This document shows positions 51,701-61,066 of a stretch of 64,000 bases of DNA, piece by piece. A program made the translations under genes and the position numbers. The notes under the pieces are model-generated. The model did no database searches. It saw only the letters and a program-made list of their open reading frames with translations, and was not told the DNA's origin. Position 1 is the first letter of the stretch. Each line of letters begins with the position of its first letter. Origin of the DNA: Hydrogenophaga borbori (GTDB lineage: Bacteria; Pseudomonadota; Gammaproteobacteria; Burkholderiales; Burkholderiaceae_C); NCBI RefSeq assembly GCF_003417535.1, contig NZ_QVLS01000010.1:124001-188000 (forward strand). Reading direction: 5' to 3'.

Positions 51701-52905
51701 GCGATGGCCGCCACGGTCTGCAGGTCCACGGCCTGCGCCTGCACGGCGGTGCGCGCGCCCTGGCGTTCGCGCGCCAGCGTGTGCTCCAGGCGCACGCGGG
51801 CGCCGCTCCAGACCAGGCCCTCGCGCGTGATGAAGGCCAGGTCGTCGAAGCCCAGGGCCATGCCGCGCTCGGACCACTGCGCCTCCAGGCGGCCGCGCGC
51901 CTGCGACAGCGCCAGGCCGGGCAGATCGGGCGCGAGCTGCAGGTCCAGGCCGTCGAGCGCCAGGTCCAGCGTCAGGCCCTGCACCTGGCCCTGCTGCACG
52001 CGCGCCCAGGCGCGCAGCGCGCCCTCGCCGCTGCGCACGGTCACGCCCCAGTCGCTCAGGTCGGCGTGGGCGCGCAGGCGCGAGATGTCGGCGCGCGCGA
52101 ACTCCGCGTAGAGCTCGCCGCTCCAGTCGTCCCAGGGCGCCTGGCCGGCCGGCCGCTCCAGCGGCAGACGCAGCAGGGGCTCGCGCAGGCGCGCGCGCAG
52201 GCTGAAGCGTTCGCCCCATTCGGGCTCGGGCGTGGCGTCCAGGCGCAGCTCGTGGGTGCGCGTGCCGTTGCGCGCCACGAAGTCGAGGTCGCGCAGCAGC
52301 ACCGGTGGCTGCTGGCGTTGCTCGTCGATCCAGCGCACGGTGCCGCCCCGCACCACGAATTCGGCCTGCGCGAAGAACCAGTCGGCGGCGGCGTGGTCGC
52401 CGCCGCCCTGGCCCGAGACGTCGATGCCCGCGATCTCGAGGCGGCCATCGGCGCGCCGGCGCACGTCCAGGCTGGGCTGGGTGATGAGCAACTGCTCGAA
52501 GCCGCCGTTCCAGAGCGAGCGCACCGACACCGCCCCGCGCACCAGTGGCAGCTCCAGGGCGCTGCGGCCGCTGGCGTCGTGCAGGCGCACGTCGAGCAGT
52601 TCGAAGGAGGGCACCAGCGGCGGCAGCACCCCGGCCAGCTTCGGGGCCTCGACGGCGCGGATGGCGCCGATGCTCACGGGTATCCCGACCGCCTGTGTGG
52701 CCCAGCGTTCCAGGTCGGGGCGCCAGGTTTCGATCCTTGGCACAATCCACGCCTGCAAAACGAGCCAGGACAGGATGAACACCCCCCACAGGCCCGCCAG
52801 CAGCCACAACAGCACGCGCATCGCGCGCGCCCACAGCCGCAGCCCCCGGCCGGCCGGGGCATCGCCTTTGGCGCGCGAAGCGCTGGCGTCAAGAGATCGG
52901 TTCAT
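48763..52905 (-). CDS. yhdP: YhdP family AsmA-like envelope protein
   Basis: Very large protein (about 1380 residues) with one N-terminal membrane helix (LLWLLAGLWGVFILSWLVLQ) and a long periplasmic region of beta-rich repeats, as expected for bridge-like AsmA/YhdP proteins that move phospholipids between inner and outer membranes. The motif SFELLDVRLHDASGRSALEL near the start and ALPRRLVLDFRDVFSEGFAFD near the end are family-typical. It ends with a Pro-rich tail. ATG 52905 is taken rather than a GTG two codons upstream. A CATAAT box only 12 nt before it predicts a very short leader. Confidence 0.9.
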   Translation of the reverse strand: MNRSLDASASRAKGDAPAGRGLRLWARAMRVLLWLLAGLWGVFILSWLVLQAWIVPRIETWRPDLERWATQAVGIPVSIGAIRAVEAPKLAGVLPPLVPSFELLDVRLHDASGRSALELPLVRGAVSVRSLWNGGFEQLLITQPSLDVRRRADGRLEIAGIDVSGQGGGDHAAADWFFAQAEFVVRGGTVRWIDEQRQQPPVLLRDLDFVARNGTRTHELRLDATPEPEWGERFSLRARLREPLLRLPLERPAGQAPWDDWSGELYAEFARADISRLRAHADLSDWGVTVRSGEGALRAWARVQQGQVQGLTLDLALDGLDLQLAPDLPGLALSQARGRLEAQWSERGMALGFDDLAFITREGLVWSGARVRLEHTLARERQGARTAVQAQAVDLQTVAAIAERLPLPADARGWLARLQPRGRVDTLDLVWQARGSGPMAEHVVARAKGRVSALALAGEPSGRRSRNGRFPLPGRPGVEGADIDFDLDQNGGQATVAVRQGAFLLPDVFEDPRVALDRFDGRVRWQVKGDSLNVELDQASLANAHAEGTVRARWHTGDPAAQPAQPRLPGVLDLSAQLTRADGTAVHRYLPLSVPEDARRYVREAALAGGARQVSFRIQGLVDDIPFDEARHSPGSFRIEAALEGVDFDYLPAALQPQGEARWPGVRQASARFVLDRGNIHISEIRGRLDGAPGVALDQGGVDIEDMAHDTRVRVRAHGQGPAAELLGFAQRSPVNALTEGALATASASGPGEATVQIELPLRHLKDSTVSGSVKLDGTDLRLAPGAPLLARTRGTLSFTHQGFAFSGARSQVLGGELSFDGSLRPDAQGRAVAQFRGSGSASAAGLREGGLGPLSALAAHASGSARYTATLAFRGGAPELRLDSNLQGLALNLPAPLAKPAEAVWPLRVETSVLAQHNDQASSDRLSLQLGPAAQPLVDLLAERELRGDGARLLRGTLAVGLPAGERMALPPQGLHAQVRVGELDLDAWQALLRGSGADALASAGEAVPQAVSLRADAVLTGGRRFHRVVVGASREGAVWRANVDANELNGYVEFRPAGPAGAGSLYARLARLTLSPAAPSEADALLQQPSSVPALDVAVDDLQWGGRSLGRVEIEAVNRGGPTRVGEWRLNALRATLPEARLSASGNWAPLGGGEGGARRTALQFRLDVDDSGALLRRFGKEGLVRGGKGRLEGRVGWIGTPFDLDLGTLAGTLRLDVERGQFLKADPGAGRLLGVLSLQALPRRLVLDFRDVFSEGFAFDFVRGDARIDQGVIHTNNLQMKGVNAAVLMEGSADLARETQDLKVVVVPELNAGTASLIATAINPAVGLGSFLAQFLLRQPLQSAATQEFRVSGGWADPQVEKLARPTPAPTPGPTLQ

Positions 52906-52916
52906 GTCCACCGCAA

Positions 52917-52922
52917 ATTATG
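52917..52922 (-). promoter_or_regulatory. Candidate -10 box for yhdP
   Basis: CATAAT on the minus strand (5 of 6 to consensus), ending 12 nt before ATG 52905. It coincides with an ATG at 52920 on the other strand, which argues against that ATG being the glnE start. Confidence 0.3.
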
Positions 52923-52976
52923 AGGGCGCGCCTCTGGGCAGGTTCCAGCTGCGTTGAACACCGCTTGTCAACGATT

Positions 52977-55715
52977 GTGAACACCGTCGACGCCCAGACC
53001 CCGGCCACCCGCCAGGCCGACCACTCCCGATTCGTCCAGCGCGTGCGCCGCCGCTACGCCGCCGAGCTGGCCTGCCTGCCGCCCGGCGCACCCGACAAGG
53101 CCGCCATGCGCGCCTGCCTGGACGCCCTCATGGCCCGCGGCCTGGCCCTGCCCGCGGCCCTGCGCGTGCTGCGCCAGCTGGTGCTGGAGCGCCTGGTGGT
53201 GATGGACTGCGAGGCCGGCGCCTCGCTGGAGGCGGTCACCGGCCCGGTCACCTGGCTGGCCGAGTTCGCGCTCGACCAGGCCTGCGCCCTGGCTTTCCAG
53301 GAACTCGACGCCCTGCACGGCGCGCCGCTGTGCGCCAGCGGCGCGCGCGCCCAGCTCTGGGTCATCGGCATGGGCAAGCTCGGCGCGCGCGAGCTCAACG
53401 TGTCCAGCGACATCGATCTGATCTACGTCTACGACCAGGACGGCGAGACCGCGGGCAACGCCGACGGGCGCAACCGCATCAGCCATCACGAGTACTTCGC
53501 CAAGGCGGTCAAGCACCTGTACAGCACCGTGGGCGAGACCACCGAGCACGGCAACGTGTTCCGCGTCGATCTGGCGCTGCGGCCGAACGGCAACTCCGGC
53601 CCCAGCGCCGTTTCACTGGGCGCGCTGGAGGAGTACTTCCTGGTGCAAGGTCGCGAATGGGAGCGCTTCGCCTGGCTCAAGAGCCGCGTGATCGCGCCGG
53701 CCACGGCCCTGACCGATGCCGCCGGCATGGCCGCGCTGCGCGGCACCGTGCTGCCCTTCGTGTTCCGCCGCTACCTCGACTACGGCGTGTTCGAGTCGCT
53801 GCGCGTGCTGCACCGCCAGATCCGCGAGCACGCGGCGCGCCGCGCCGCCGGCAACCCCGGCCGCGCCAACGACGTCAAGCTCTCGCGCGGTGGCATCCGC
53901 GAGATCGAGTTCACCGTGCAGCTGCTGCAGGTGGTGCGCGGCGGCCAGTTCCCCGAGCTGCGCACGCGCCCCACGCTGGGCGCGCTGCAGCGCGTGGCCA
54001 AGGCCGGCCTGATGCCGCCCGAGAAGGCGCAGGCGCTGGCCGAGGCCTATGTCTTCCTGCGCCAGGTGGAGCACCGCATCCAGTACCTGGACGACCAGCA
54101 GACCCATGTGCTGCCCGAGCGCGACGACGACCTGGCCTGGATCGCCGCAACCCTGGGTTTCGCCAACACCTGCGCCTTCCTGCACGCGCTGGACGCGCAC
54201 CGCGAGCTGGTGGCCGAGGAATTCGACACCCTGCTCGGCGGCAGCGGCCAGGGCACCTGCAAGGGCAAGGGCTGCAACGGCGGCGCCCCGCGCCCCGCCG
54301 ACGACGACCTGTCGGCCACCTTGCCGCAGCTGCCCCCCGCGCTGGCCGAGCGCGTGCAGCGCTGGGCCGAACACCCGCGCGTGCTGGCCCTGCGCGAGGA
54401 CACGCGCGCACGACTGGTGCGCCTGGTGCAGCGCACCGGCTCCTGGATCGAGGAAGGCCGCGTGGGCGAAACCGCCGCGCTGCGCATGATCGATTGGATC
54501 GAGTCGCTGCTGCGCCGTGAGAGCTACCTCGCCCTGCTGCAGGAGCGGCCCTCGGTGCACGAGCGCCTGCTGCGCCTGCTGGGCGCGGCCAAGTGGCCGG
54601 CGCGCTACCTCATCCAGCACCCCGGGGTGATCGACGAGCTGGCGAGCCGGCAGTTGCTGGCCGAGCGCTTCGACGCCGAGGCCTTCGAGGCCGAGTGCGA
54701 GGCGCGCCTGGCCTCGCTGCGCGTGACCGGCGAGGACGACGAAGAAACCCTGCTCAACCTGCTGCGCCGCGCCCACCACGCCGAAACTTTCCGCACCCTG
54801 GCGCGCGACGTGGAAGGGGTGCTGACCGTGGAGCAGGTGGCCGACGACCTCTCGGCCCTGGCCGACGCCGTGCTGCGCCTGACGGCGCGCTGGTGCTGGG
54901 CGCGTCTGAAGACCCGCCACCGCGAGGTGCCCGCTTTCGCCATCATTGGCTACGGCAAGTTGGGCGGCAAGGAGCTGGGCTACGGCAGCGACCTCGACAT
55001 CGTCTTCGTCTATGAGGACGAGCACGAGAACGCGGCCGAGATCTACGCCGCCTTCGTGCGCAAGATGATCAACTGGCTGCAGGTGAAGACCGGCGAGGGC
55101 GACCTGTTCGAGATCGACACCGCGCTGCGGCCCAACGGCAACTCGGGCCTGCTGGTCACCCGCTTCGAGGCCTACGAGAACTACCAGACCCGGCGCGGCA
55201 GCAACACCGCCTGGACCTGGGAGCACCAGGCCATGACGCGCGCGCGCTTCGTGCTCGGCAGCGCCGGCCTGGCGGACCGTTTCGACGCCGTGCGAGAGGC
55301 CGTCATCACCGCGCCGCGCGACGAGGCCGCGCTGCGGACCGAGATCGTGGCCATGCGCGACAAGCTGCGCGCCGCGCACGCGGTGCGCGCGGGCCGCTTC
55401 GACGTCAAGCACAGCGCCGGCGGCATGGTCGACGTGGAGTTCGTGGTGCAGTACCTGGTGCTGCTGCACTCGAACGCACACCCCGAGCTGCGCGCCAACA
55501 CCGGCAACATCAACCTGCTGCAGCGCGCCGAGGCGGCGGGCCTGCTGCCCGCCGGCATGGGCCAGGCCGCCGCGCTGGCCTACCGCCGGCTGCGCCAGGT
55601 GCAACACCGCGCGCGGCTGGACGAAACCTCCACCCAGGTCGACCCGGCCGAGCTGGCGGCCGAGGCCGAAGCCGTGCGCGCGCTGTGGCGGCAGGTGCTG
55701 GGCCCTGCCGCCTGA
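52977..55715 (+). CDS. glnE: Bifunctional glutamine synthetase adenylyltransferase/deadenylase
   Basis: Controls glutamine synthetase by adding or removing AMP in response to PII. Protein of 912 residues from this start. Two nucleotidyltransferase domains: the first has GMGKLGARELNVSSDIDLIY (from residue ~131), the second IGYGKLGGKELGYGSDLDIV (from ~656), both with the G-S/S-D-x-D metal site. Helical linker with LSRGGIREIEFTVQLLQVVR. A small Gly/Lys/Cys insertion (QGTCKGKGCNGG) lies in the middle. The frame is open back to an ATG at 52920, but the extra 19 residues are atypical and overlap the yhdP promoter; GTG 52977 is favoured. Start remains uncertain. Confidence 0.93.
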   Translation: MNTVDAQTPATRQADHSRFVQRVRRRYAAELACLPPGAPDKAAMRACLDALMARGLALPAALRVLRQLVLERLVVMDCEAGASLEAVTGPVTWLAEFALDQACALAFQELDALHGAPLCASGARAQLWVIGMGKLGARELNVSSDIDLIYVYDQDGETAGNADGRNRISHHEYFAKAVKHLYSTVGETTEHGNVFRVDLALRPNGNSGPSAVSLGALEEYFLVQGREWERFAWLKSRVIAPATALTDAAGMAALRGTVLPFVFRRYLDYGVFESLRVLHRQIREHAARRAAGNPGRANDVKLSRGGIREIEFTVQLLQVVRGGQFPELRTRPTLGALQRVAKAGLMPPEKAQALAEAYVFLRQVEHRIQYLDDQQTHVLPERDDDLAWIAATLGFANTCAFLHALDAHRELVAEEFDTLLGGSGQGTCKGKGCNGGAPRPADDDLSATLPQLPPALAERVQRWAEHPRVLALREDTRARLVRLVQRTGSWIEEGRVGETAALRMIDWIESLLRRESYLALLQERPSVHERLLRLLGAAKWPARYLIQHPGVIDELASRQLLAERFDAEAFEAECEARLASLRVTGEDDEETLLNLLRRAHHAETFRTLARDVEGVLTVEQVADDLSALADAVLRLTARWCWARLKTRHREVPAFAIIGYGKLGGKELGYGSDLDIVFVYEDEHENAAEIYAAFVRKMINWLQVKTGEGDLFEIDTALRPNGNSGLLVTRFEAYENYQTRRGSNTAWTWEHQAMTRARFVLGSAGLADRFDAVREAVITAPRDEAALRTEIVAMRDKLRAAHAVRAGRFDVKHSAGGMVDVEFVVQYLVLLHSNAHPELRANTGNINLLQRAEAAGLLPAGMGQAAALAYRRLRQVQHRARLDETSTQVDPAELAAEAEAVRALWRQVLGPAA

Positions 55716-55722
55716 ACCGCCC

Positions 55723-56322
55723 ATGAAGGGCTCGCGCAGCTGGCTCGCGCTGTGCACCCTGCACGGCGTGGCCAGCCTGGTGCTGTGGGCCTCGCCGGCG
55801 GCGCTGGCGCAGGCGCTGGTGTGGCGCTCGGCCGACTGGGCGCAGCGGCCCTGGACACCGTGGACCAGTGCCTGGGTGCACCTGAACGCGCCCCACCTGG
55901 TGGGCAACCTGCTCGCACTGGGCGTGCTGGCCGCCATCGGCTGGCGGCTGCGGCCCTCGCGCGCGGCGACGCTGGCCTGGGCGCTGAGCTGGCCGCTGCT
56001 GCAGCTGAGCCTGCTGCTGTGGCCCTTGATCGGCTACGCGGTGGGGCTGTCGGGCGTGCTGCACGCCGGCGTGGCGGTGCTGGCCGTGTGCCTGCTGCTG
56101 GACGGTCCGAAGGCCTTGCGCCCCTGGGGCCTGCTGCTGGCCAGCGGCCTGCTGTTCAAGCTCTGGCTGGAGCGGGGCTGGTCCGCTCCGGTGGTGTGGG
56201 ACCCGGGTGGTCAGATGTCGGTGGTGCGCGCCGCCCACCTGGGCGGCGCCGCCTGGGGCGCGCTGCTCGGCGCGCTGGGCGTGGGCTGGGGCCGCTGGCG
56301 CGCGCGCCGCACCGGCGGCTGA
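55723..56322 (+). CDS. Rhombosortase-like intramembrane serine protease
   Basis: Membrane protein of 199 residues with about six hydrophobic segments. The rhomboid-type dyad is visible: S110 in GLSGVLHAG and H172 in RAAHLGGAAWGAL. The 'SGxLH' form and short length point to rhombosortases, which cleave proteins carrying a GlyGly-CTERM tail in other bacteria. AWVHLNAPHLVGNLLALGVL is the conserved rhomboid N-terminal part. Seven bp after glnE. No GlyGly-CTERM substrate was seen in this window. Confidence 0.8.
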   Translation: MKGSRSWLALCTLHGVASLVLWASPAALAQALVWRSADWAQRPWTPWTSAWVHLNAPHLVGNLLALGVLAAIGWRLRPSRAATLAWALSWPLLQLSLLLWPLIGYAVGLSGVLHAGVAVLAVCLLLDGPKALRPWGLLLASGLLFKLWLERGWSAPVVWDPGGQMSVVRAAHLGGAAWGALLGALGVGWGRWRARRTGG

Positions 56323-56329
56323 ACCGCGC

Positions 56330-57175
56330 TCAGGCCGCGGCCGGCGCGGTGCCCAGCGATTTGCGGAAGCGGTTGAGCTCCTGCACGGTCTTGAAGCTGC
56401 CGTCCATGAGCAGGCTCAGGTTGTGCAGGATGCGATCGACCACCTTGCTTTCCCAGACGGCGTCGAAGTTGATCTGCTGGTCCAGCCAGTGCTCCAGCCA
56501 CTCGGGGTTGGGCAGGCGGCTCTGGATGGTGTCGTTCGGGAACAGCGCCTTGTTCACGTGCAGGTTGGTGGGGTGCAGGGCCTGCGCGGTGCGCCGCGCG
56601 CTGGCCATCAGCACGCCCACCTTGGCGAAGGCGGCCCGGGCCTCGTTGCCGAACTTGCCGATGGCGCGCTTCATGTAGCGCAGGTAGGCGCCGCCGTGGC
56701 GCGCCTCGTCCTGGCTCAGCGTGGTGTAGATGTGTTTGATGACCGGCTCGCTGTGCCACTCGGCCGCGCGGCGGTACCAGTGGTTCAGGCGGATCTCGCC
56801 GCAGAAGTGCAGCATGAGCGTCTCCAGCGCGGGCGCGGGGTCGAACTCGAAGCGGATGTCGTGCAGCTCTTGCTCGGTGGGCACCAGATCGGGGCGGAAG
56901 CGGCGCAGGTACTCCATCAGCACCAGCGAGTGTTTCTGTTCCTCGAAGAACCAGATCGACATGAAGGCCGAGAAGTCGGAGTCGTCGCGGTTGTCGCGCA
57001 GGAACATCTCGGTGGCCGGCAGCGCCGCCCACTCGGTGATGGCGTTCATCTTGATCGTCTGGGCCTGCTCGTCGCTGAGCCGGCTGGCATCGAACTGCGC
57101 CCAGGGGATGTCCTTGTCCATGTCCCAGCGGACGGATTCCAGTTGTTTGAACAGTTCGGGATACAGCATGGTCAT
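56330..57175 (-). CDS. Ferritin-like diiron protein
   Basis: Helical protein of 281 residues with two metal-binding motifs of ferritin-like/acyl-ACP-desaturase-like proteins: E-x-x-H in WFFEEQKHSLVLMEYLRRF and D-E-x-R-H in LSQDEARHGGAYLRYMKRA, plus a glutamate in LETLMLHFCGEIRLNHWYRR. Family role in betaproteobacteria is not settled; a diiron oxidase or desaturase function is possible. Start taken at ATG 57175; the ATG 6 bp downstream is an alternative. Convergent with the rhombosortase gene, 7 bp apart. Confidence 0.82.
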   Translation of the reverse strand: MTMLYPELFKQLESVRWDMDKDIPWAQFDASRLSDEQAQTIKMNAITEWAALPATEMFLRDNRDDSDFSAFMSIWFFEEQKHSLVLMEYLRRFRPDLVPTEQELHDIRFEFDPAPALETLMLHFCGEIRLNHWYRRAAEWHSEPVIKHIYTTLSQDEARHGGAYLRYMKRAIGKFGNEARAAFAKVGVLMASARRTAQALHPTNLHVNKALFPNDTIQSRLPNPEWLEHWLDQQINFDAVWESKVVDRILHNLSLLMDGSFKTVQELNRFRKSLGTAPAAA

Positions 57176-57205
57176 CTCTCTGGGTCTTGGCAAAAAACGC
57201 GCGAC

Positions 57206-57211
57206 ATTGTA
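57206..57211 (-). promoter_or_regulatory. Candidate -10 box for the ferritin-like gene
   Basis: TACAAT on the minus strand, 30 nt before ATG 57175. No convincing -35 at 17 bp. Confidence 0.35.
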
Positions 57212-57400
57212 GGCGGGGGGTATAACGGGCACCCGGATTGCCCTATGCCTCGCACAGAAACGGTTTCCTATTCCCCGCGGAACTTCCCCCGCCGCCGCCC
57301 GCTCCAACCCGCCGTGTCGGGGAGGGAGACATCCACCGACCACCGTTTTCCGCTGCGAAGCCTTCCAGCCCCACCGGGGCCGGATGCAATCCCGGGGCGC

Positions 57401-57430
57401 TTCTCCTCCTCCTCCCTCCCTCCCTCGTTC
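57401..57430 (+). repeat. Polypyrimidine microsatellite-like tract
   Basis: Short (TCC)n then (TCCC)n run of about 26 pyrimidines with one end in GTTC, bordered by a 12-bp direct repeat CCGGGGCGCTTC. Such tracts can vary in copy number by slippage. Confidence 0.5.
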
Positions 57431-57463
57431 GCGCCGGGGCGCTTCGCAGCTTCTTGTCCACCC

Positions 57464-57487
57464 CATCGCCGGCCGCGGCCGGCGATG
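57464..57487. promoter_or_regulatory. Perfect 24-bp palindrome upstream of the FAD oxidoreductase gene
   Basis: Arms CATCGCCGGCCG and CGGCCGGCGATG with no spacer, ending 38 bp before ATG 57526. It could be an operator for a dimeric regulator or, in RNA, a hairpin in the leader. No regulator gene is adjacent. Confidence 0.5.
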
Positions 57488-57525
57488 CTGGCCCGGGCCC
57501 CTCGCCTGACTGGAGCCCGCGCGCC

Positions 57526-58875
57526 ATGAACCTCCACCGCAGGCCTCAGATCCGTGTGGCCGTCGTCGGCGGCGGCATGGCCGGGCTGGCCGCCGCCCAC
57601 ACGCTGCAAGGACTCGCCGAAGTCAGCCTGTTCGAAGCCGCCGGGCGCTTCGGCGGCGACGCCCACACCCTGGACGTCGCGCTGCCCGGGGCCGGCGGCG
57701 CGCCCGTGGCCTTCACCGTGGACACCGGCGTGCTGGTGTTCAACGAACGCACCAGCCCCAACCTGCTGGCGCTGATGGCCCGGCAGGACCTGGCACCGAC
57801 CGAGGCGGACGCCTCCTTCTTCGTGCGGGGCGGCCCGCTGACCTGGGGGGGCCCCGACCTCGGCCGCGCGCTCTCGCCGCGCCGCCAGCTCATGAGCCCG
57901 CGCTTTTGGCGCCTGCTGGCCGACCTCCCACGCTGGCAGCGCCTGTGCGCGGCCCTGGCCCACGCCTTGGACGGCCCCGACGAGGCCCTGCTGACCCCGC
58001 TGGACGACTTCCTGCGCGCGCGGCATTTCTCGGCCGAGTTCCGCGACGCCTACCTGCTGCCGCTGTGCAGCGGTTTCAGCGGCCGCCCCGCGCACGCGCT
58101 GCTGCGGGCGCCCGCCGCCGCCGCGCTGCGGCTCTGGCACCACCACGGCCTGCCCACGCTGGGCGGGGCCGCGCCCTGGCGCGGCGTGGCGGGCGGCACG
58201 CGCCGGGTTGTGCAAGCCTTGCTGGCCGAACTGGCCGACGTGCGCCCGTCCACGCCGGTGCGTCAGCTCGCGCGCGACGGACAGGGCCTGCGCCTGGTCA
58301 CCGACACCCAGGTCGAGCGTTTCGACGCCGTGGTGCTGGCCTGCCACGCCGATCAGGCGCTGCGCTTGCTGGGCGCCGTGGCCAGCGAGGAGGAGCGCGC
58401 CGTGCTGGGCGCCTTCCGTTTCGAGCCCGAGCCCGTGGTGCTGCACACCGACCACGGCGTGCTGCCCGCCGCGCGCGGCGAATGGGCGGCGTGGAACGTC
58501 GCGCCCGCCGCAGGCCCCGCACCGGCCAGCCTGCACGTCTGGCTCAACCGCGTGCAGCCGCTGCCGGTGGAGCAGCCGGTGCTGCTCTCTCGCAACCCCG
58601 GCGCGCCGATCGCCAGCGAACGCGTGCTGGGCCAATGGGCGCTCGAACGGCCGGTGTTCGACCTGGCGGCGCTGCGCGCCCAGGCCCGGCTGCCGGCCCT
58701 GCAAGGCCAGGGGCACACCTGGTACGCGGGCGCCTGGTGCGGCAACGGCCTGCTTGAGGACGGCCTGAAAGCGGGCCTGCACGCGGCGCGCGCGCTGATC
58801 GACCGCTTCGCGCTGGTGCCGCGCCTGAGCGAACGCGGCGCGCTGCGCCAGGCGCTGCCGGGCGTTCTGGCCTGA
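57526..58875 (+). CDS. FAD-dependent amine-oxidase-like oxidoreductase
   Basis: Protein of 449 residues with the dinucleotide site VAVVGGGMAGLAAAHTLQGL followed by VSLFEAAGRFGGDAHT, the usual start of the NAD(P)-binding/amine-oxidase family. FTVDTGVLVFNERTSPNLLA and a C-terminal WYAGAWCGNGLLEDGLKAG (FAD contact) support the family. In other proteobacteria homologous proteins sit near cyclopropane-fatty-acid or lipid genes; here the only such neighbour is a ferritin-like protein. Start ATG 57526 with GGAG upstream. Substrate unknown. Confidence 0.87.
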   Translation: MNLHRRPQIRVAVVGGGMAGLAAAHTLQGLAEVSLFEAAGRFGGDAHTLDVALPGAGGAPVAFTVDTGVLVFNERTSPNLLALMARQDLAPTEADASFFVRGGPLTWGGPDLGRALSPRRQLMSPRFWRLLADLPRWQRLCAALAHALDGPDEALLTPLDDFLRARHFSAEFRDAYLLPLCSGFSGRPAHALLRAPAAAALRLWHHHGLPTLGGAAPWRGVAGGTRRVVQALLAELADVRPSTPVRQLARDGQGLRLVTDTQVERFDAVVLACHADQALRLLGAVASEEERAVLGAFRFEPEPVVLHTDHGVLPAARGEWAAWNVAPAAGPAPASLHVWLNRVQPLPVEQPVLLSRNPGAPIASERVLGQWALERPVFDLAALRAQARLPALQGQGHTWYAGAWCGNGLLEDGLKAGLHAARALIDRFALVPRLSERGALRQALPGVLA

Positions 58876-58888
58876 GGGCCGCCGCCGC

Positions 58889-59503
58889 TCAGACGGGCTG
58901 GGAGTCGATGAAGCTCTGGCGCTGCACGAGCTTGTCGTTCAGCTTGGCCAGGTTGGGAAAGTCGCCGCGCCAGTCGATGGCCGGGAAACGGAAATCGAGG
59001 TAGCCCAGGGCGCAGCCCACGGCCACGTCGGACAGGCTGAAATGGATGCCCGAGCAGAACGGCTTGTCGCCCAGGCCCTGGCTCATGGACTTGAGCGCGG
59101 CGTGAATCTTCACCATCTGGCGCTCGATCCAGGCCGGGCTGCGCTGCTCGGCCGTGCGGTGCGGCCAGGTGGACTCCAGCCGCGCGAGCACGGCCGCGTC
59201 GAGCACGCCGTCGGCCAGTGCCTCCCAGGTCTTGACCTCGGCGCGCTCGCGGCCCGAGGGCGGAATGAGCTTGCCCACCGGCGACAGGCCGTCGAGGTAT
59301 TCGACGATCACGCGCGAATCGAACACCGCCTCGCCACCTTCCATGACCAGACAGGGCACCTTGTGGAGGGGGTTGGACGCGCCGATGGTGGTGGCGTCCG
59401 ACCACACGTCTTCCAGCACGAACTGGTAGTCCAGTTTCTTCTCAGCCATGACGATGCGCACTTTGCGCACGTAGGGGCTGGTGATGGCTCCGATGAGTTT
59501 CAT
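58889..59503 (-). CDS. Glutathione S-transferase family protein
   Basis: Protein of 204 residues. N-terminal thioredoxin-like domain starts MKLIGAITSPYVRKVRIVMA with the candidate catalytic Ser9, followed by NPLHKVPCLVMEGGEAVFDS (cis-Pro and glutathione contact). The C-terminal helical domain includes FSLSDVAVGCALGYLDFRFP. It belongs to the stringent-starvation/YibF-like group and likely conjugates or reduces small electrophiles in the cytosol. Divergent from purB and convergent with the FAD enzyme, 13 bp apart. Confidence 0.92.
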   Translation of the reverse strand: MKLIGAITSPYVRKVRIVMAEKKLDYQFVLEDVWSDATTIGASNPLHKVPCLVMEGGEAVFDSRVIVEYLDGLSPVGKLIPPSGRERAEVKTWEALADGVLDAAVLARLESTWPHRTAEQRSPAWIERQMVKIHAALKSMSQGLGDKPFCSGIHFSLSDVAVGCALGYLDFRFPAIDWRGDFPNLAKLNDKLVQRQSFIDSQPV

Positions 59504-59531
59504 GGTCTGTGGGGTTCGGGAACGGTCGGCG

Positions 59532-59537
59532 ATTTTA
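59532..59537 (-). promoter_or_regulatory. Candidate -10 box for the GST gene
   Basis: TAAAAT on the minus strand (5 of 6 to consensus), 28 nt before ATG 59503, in the only AT-rich patch of this 111-bp divergent gap. Confidence 0.35.
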
Positions 59538-59563
59538 GCCAGCACCCTGGGCCTTTCGCCTGA

Positions 59564-61030
<1,467 letters not shown>

Positions 61031-61066
61031 ACGCCTCGCCGGCACCCGCCGCCGGGCGGGCCGGCC

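Larger units (their letters stand above)
57176..57525. other. Intergenic region with promoter box, polypyrimidine tract and palindrome
   Basis: 350 bp. It contains a minus-strand TACAAT box (57206-57211) 30 nt before the ferritin-like gene, a plus-strand TATAAC (57221-57226), two copies of CCGGGGCGCTTC (57392-57403, 57434-57445) flanking a C/T-rich run, and a perfect 24-bp palindrome at 57464. The plus-strand frame stays open through it but shows no start signal or conserved protein. Confidence 0.55.

Noticed and set aside
52920-52976. ATG 52920 as glnE start
   Set aside because: The added 19 residues do not look like the family and the ATG lies in a -10 box for the divergent yhdP; GTG 52977 is preferred, though not proven.
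57238-57525. N-terminal extension of the FAD oxidoreductase frame
   Set aside because: Pro/Ser-rich translation of the intergenic region with the repeat tract and palindrome; the FAD site begins right after ATG 57526.
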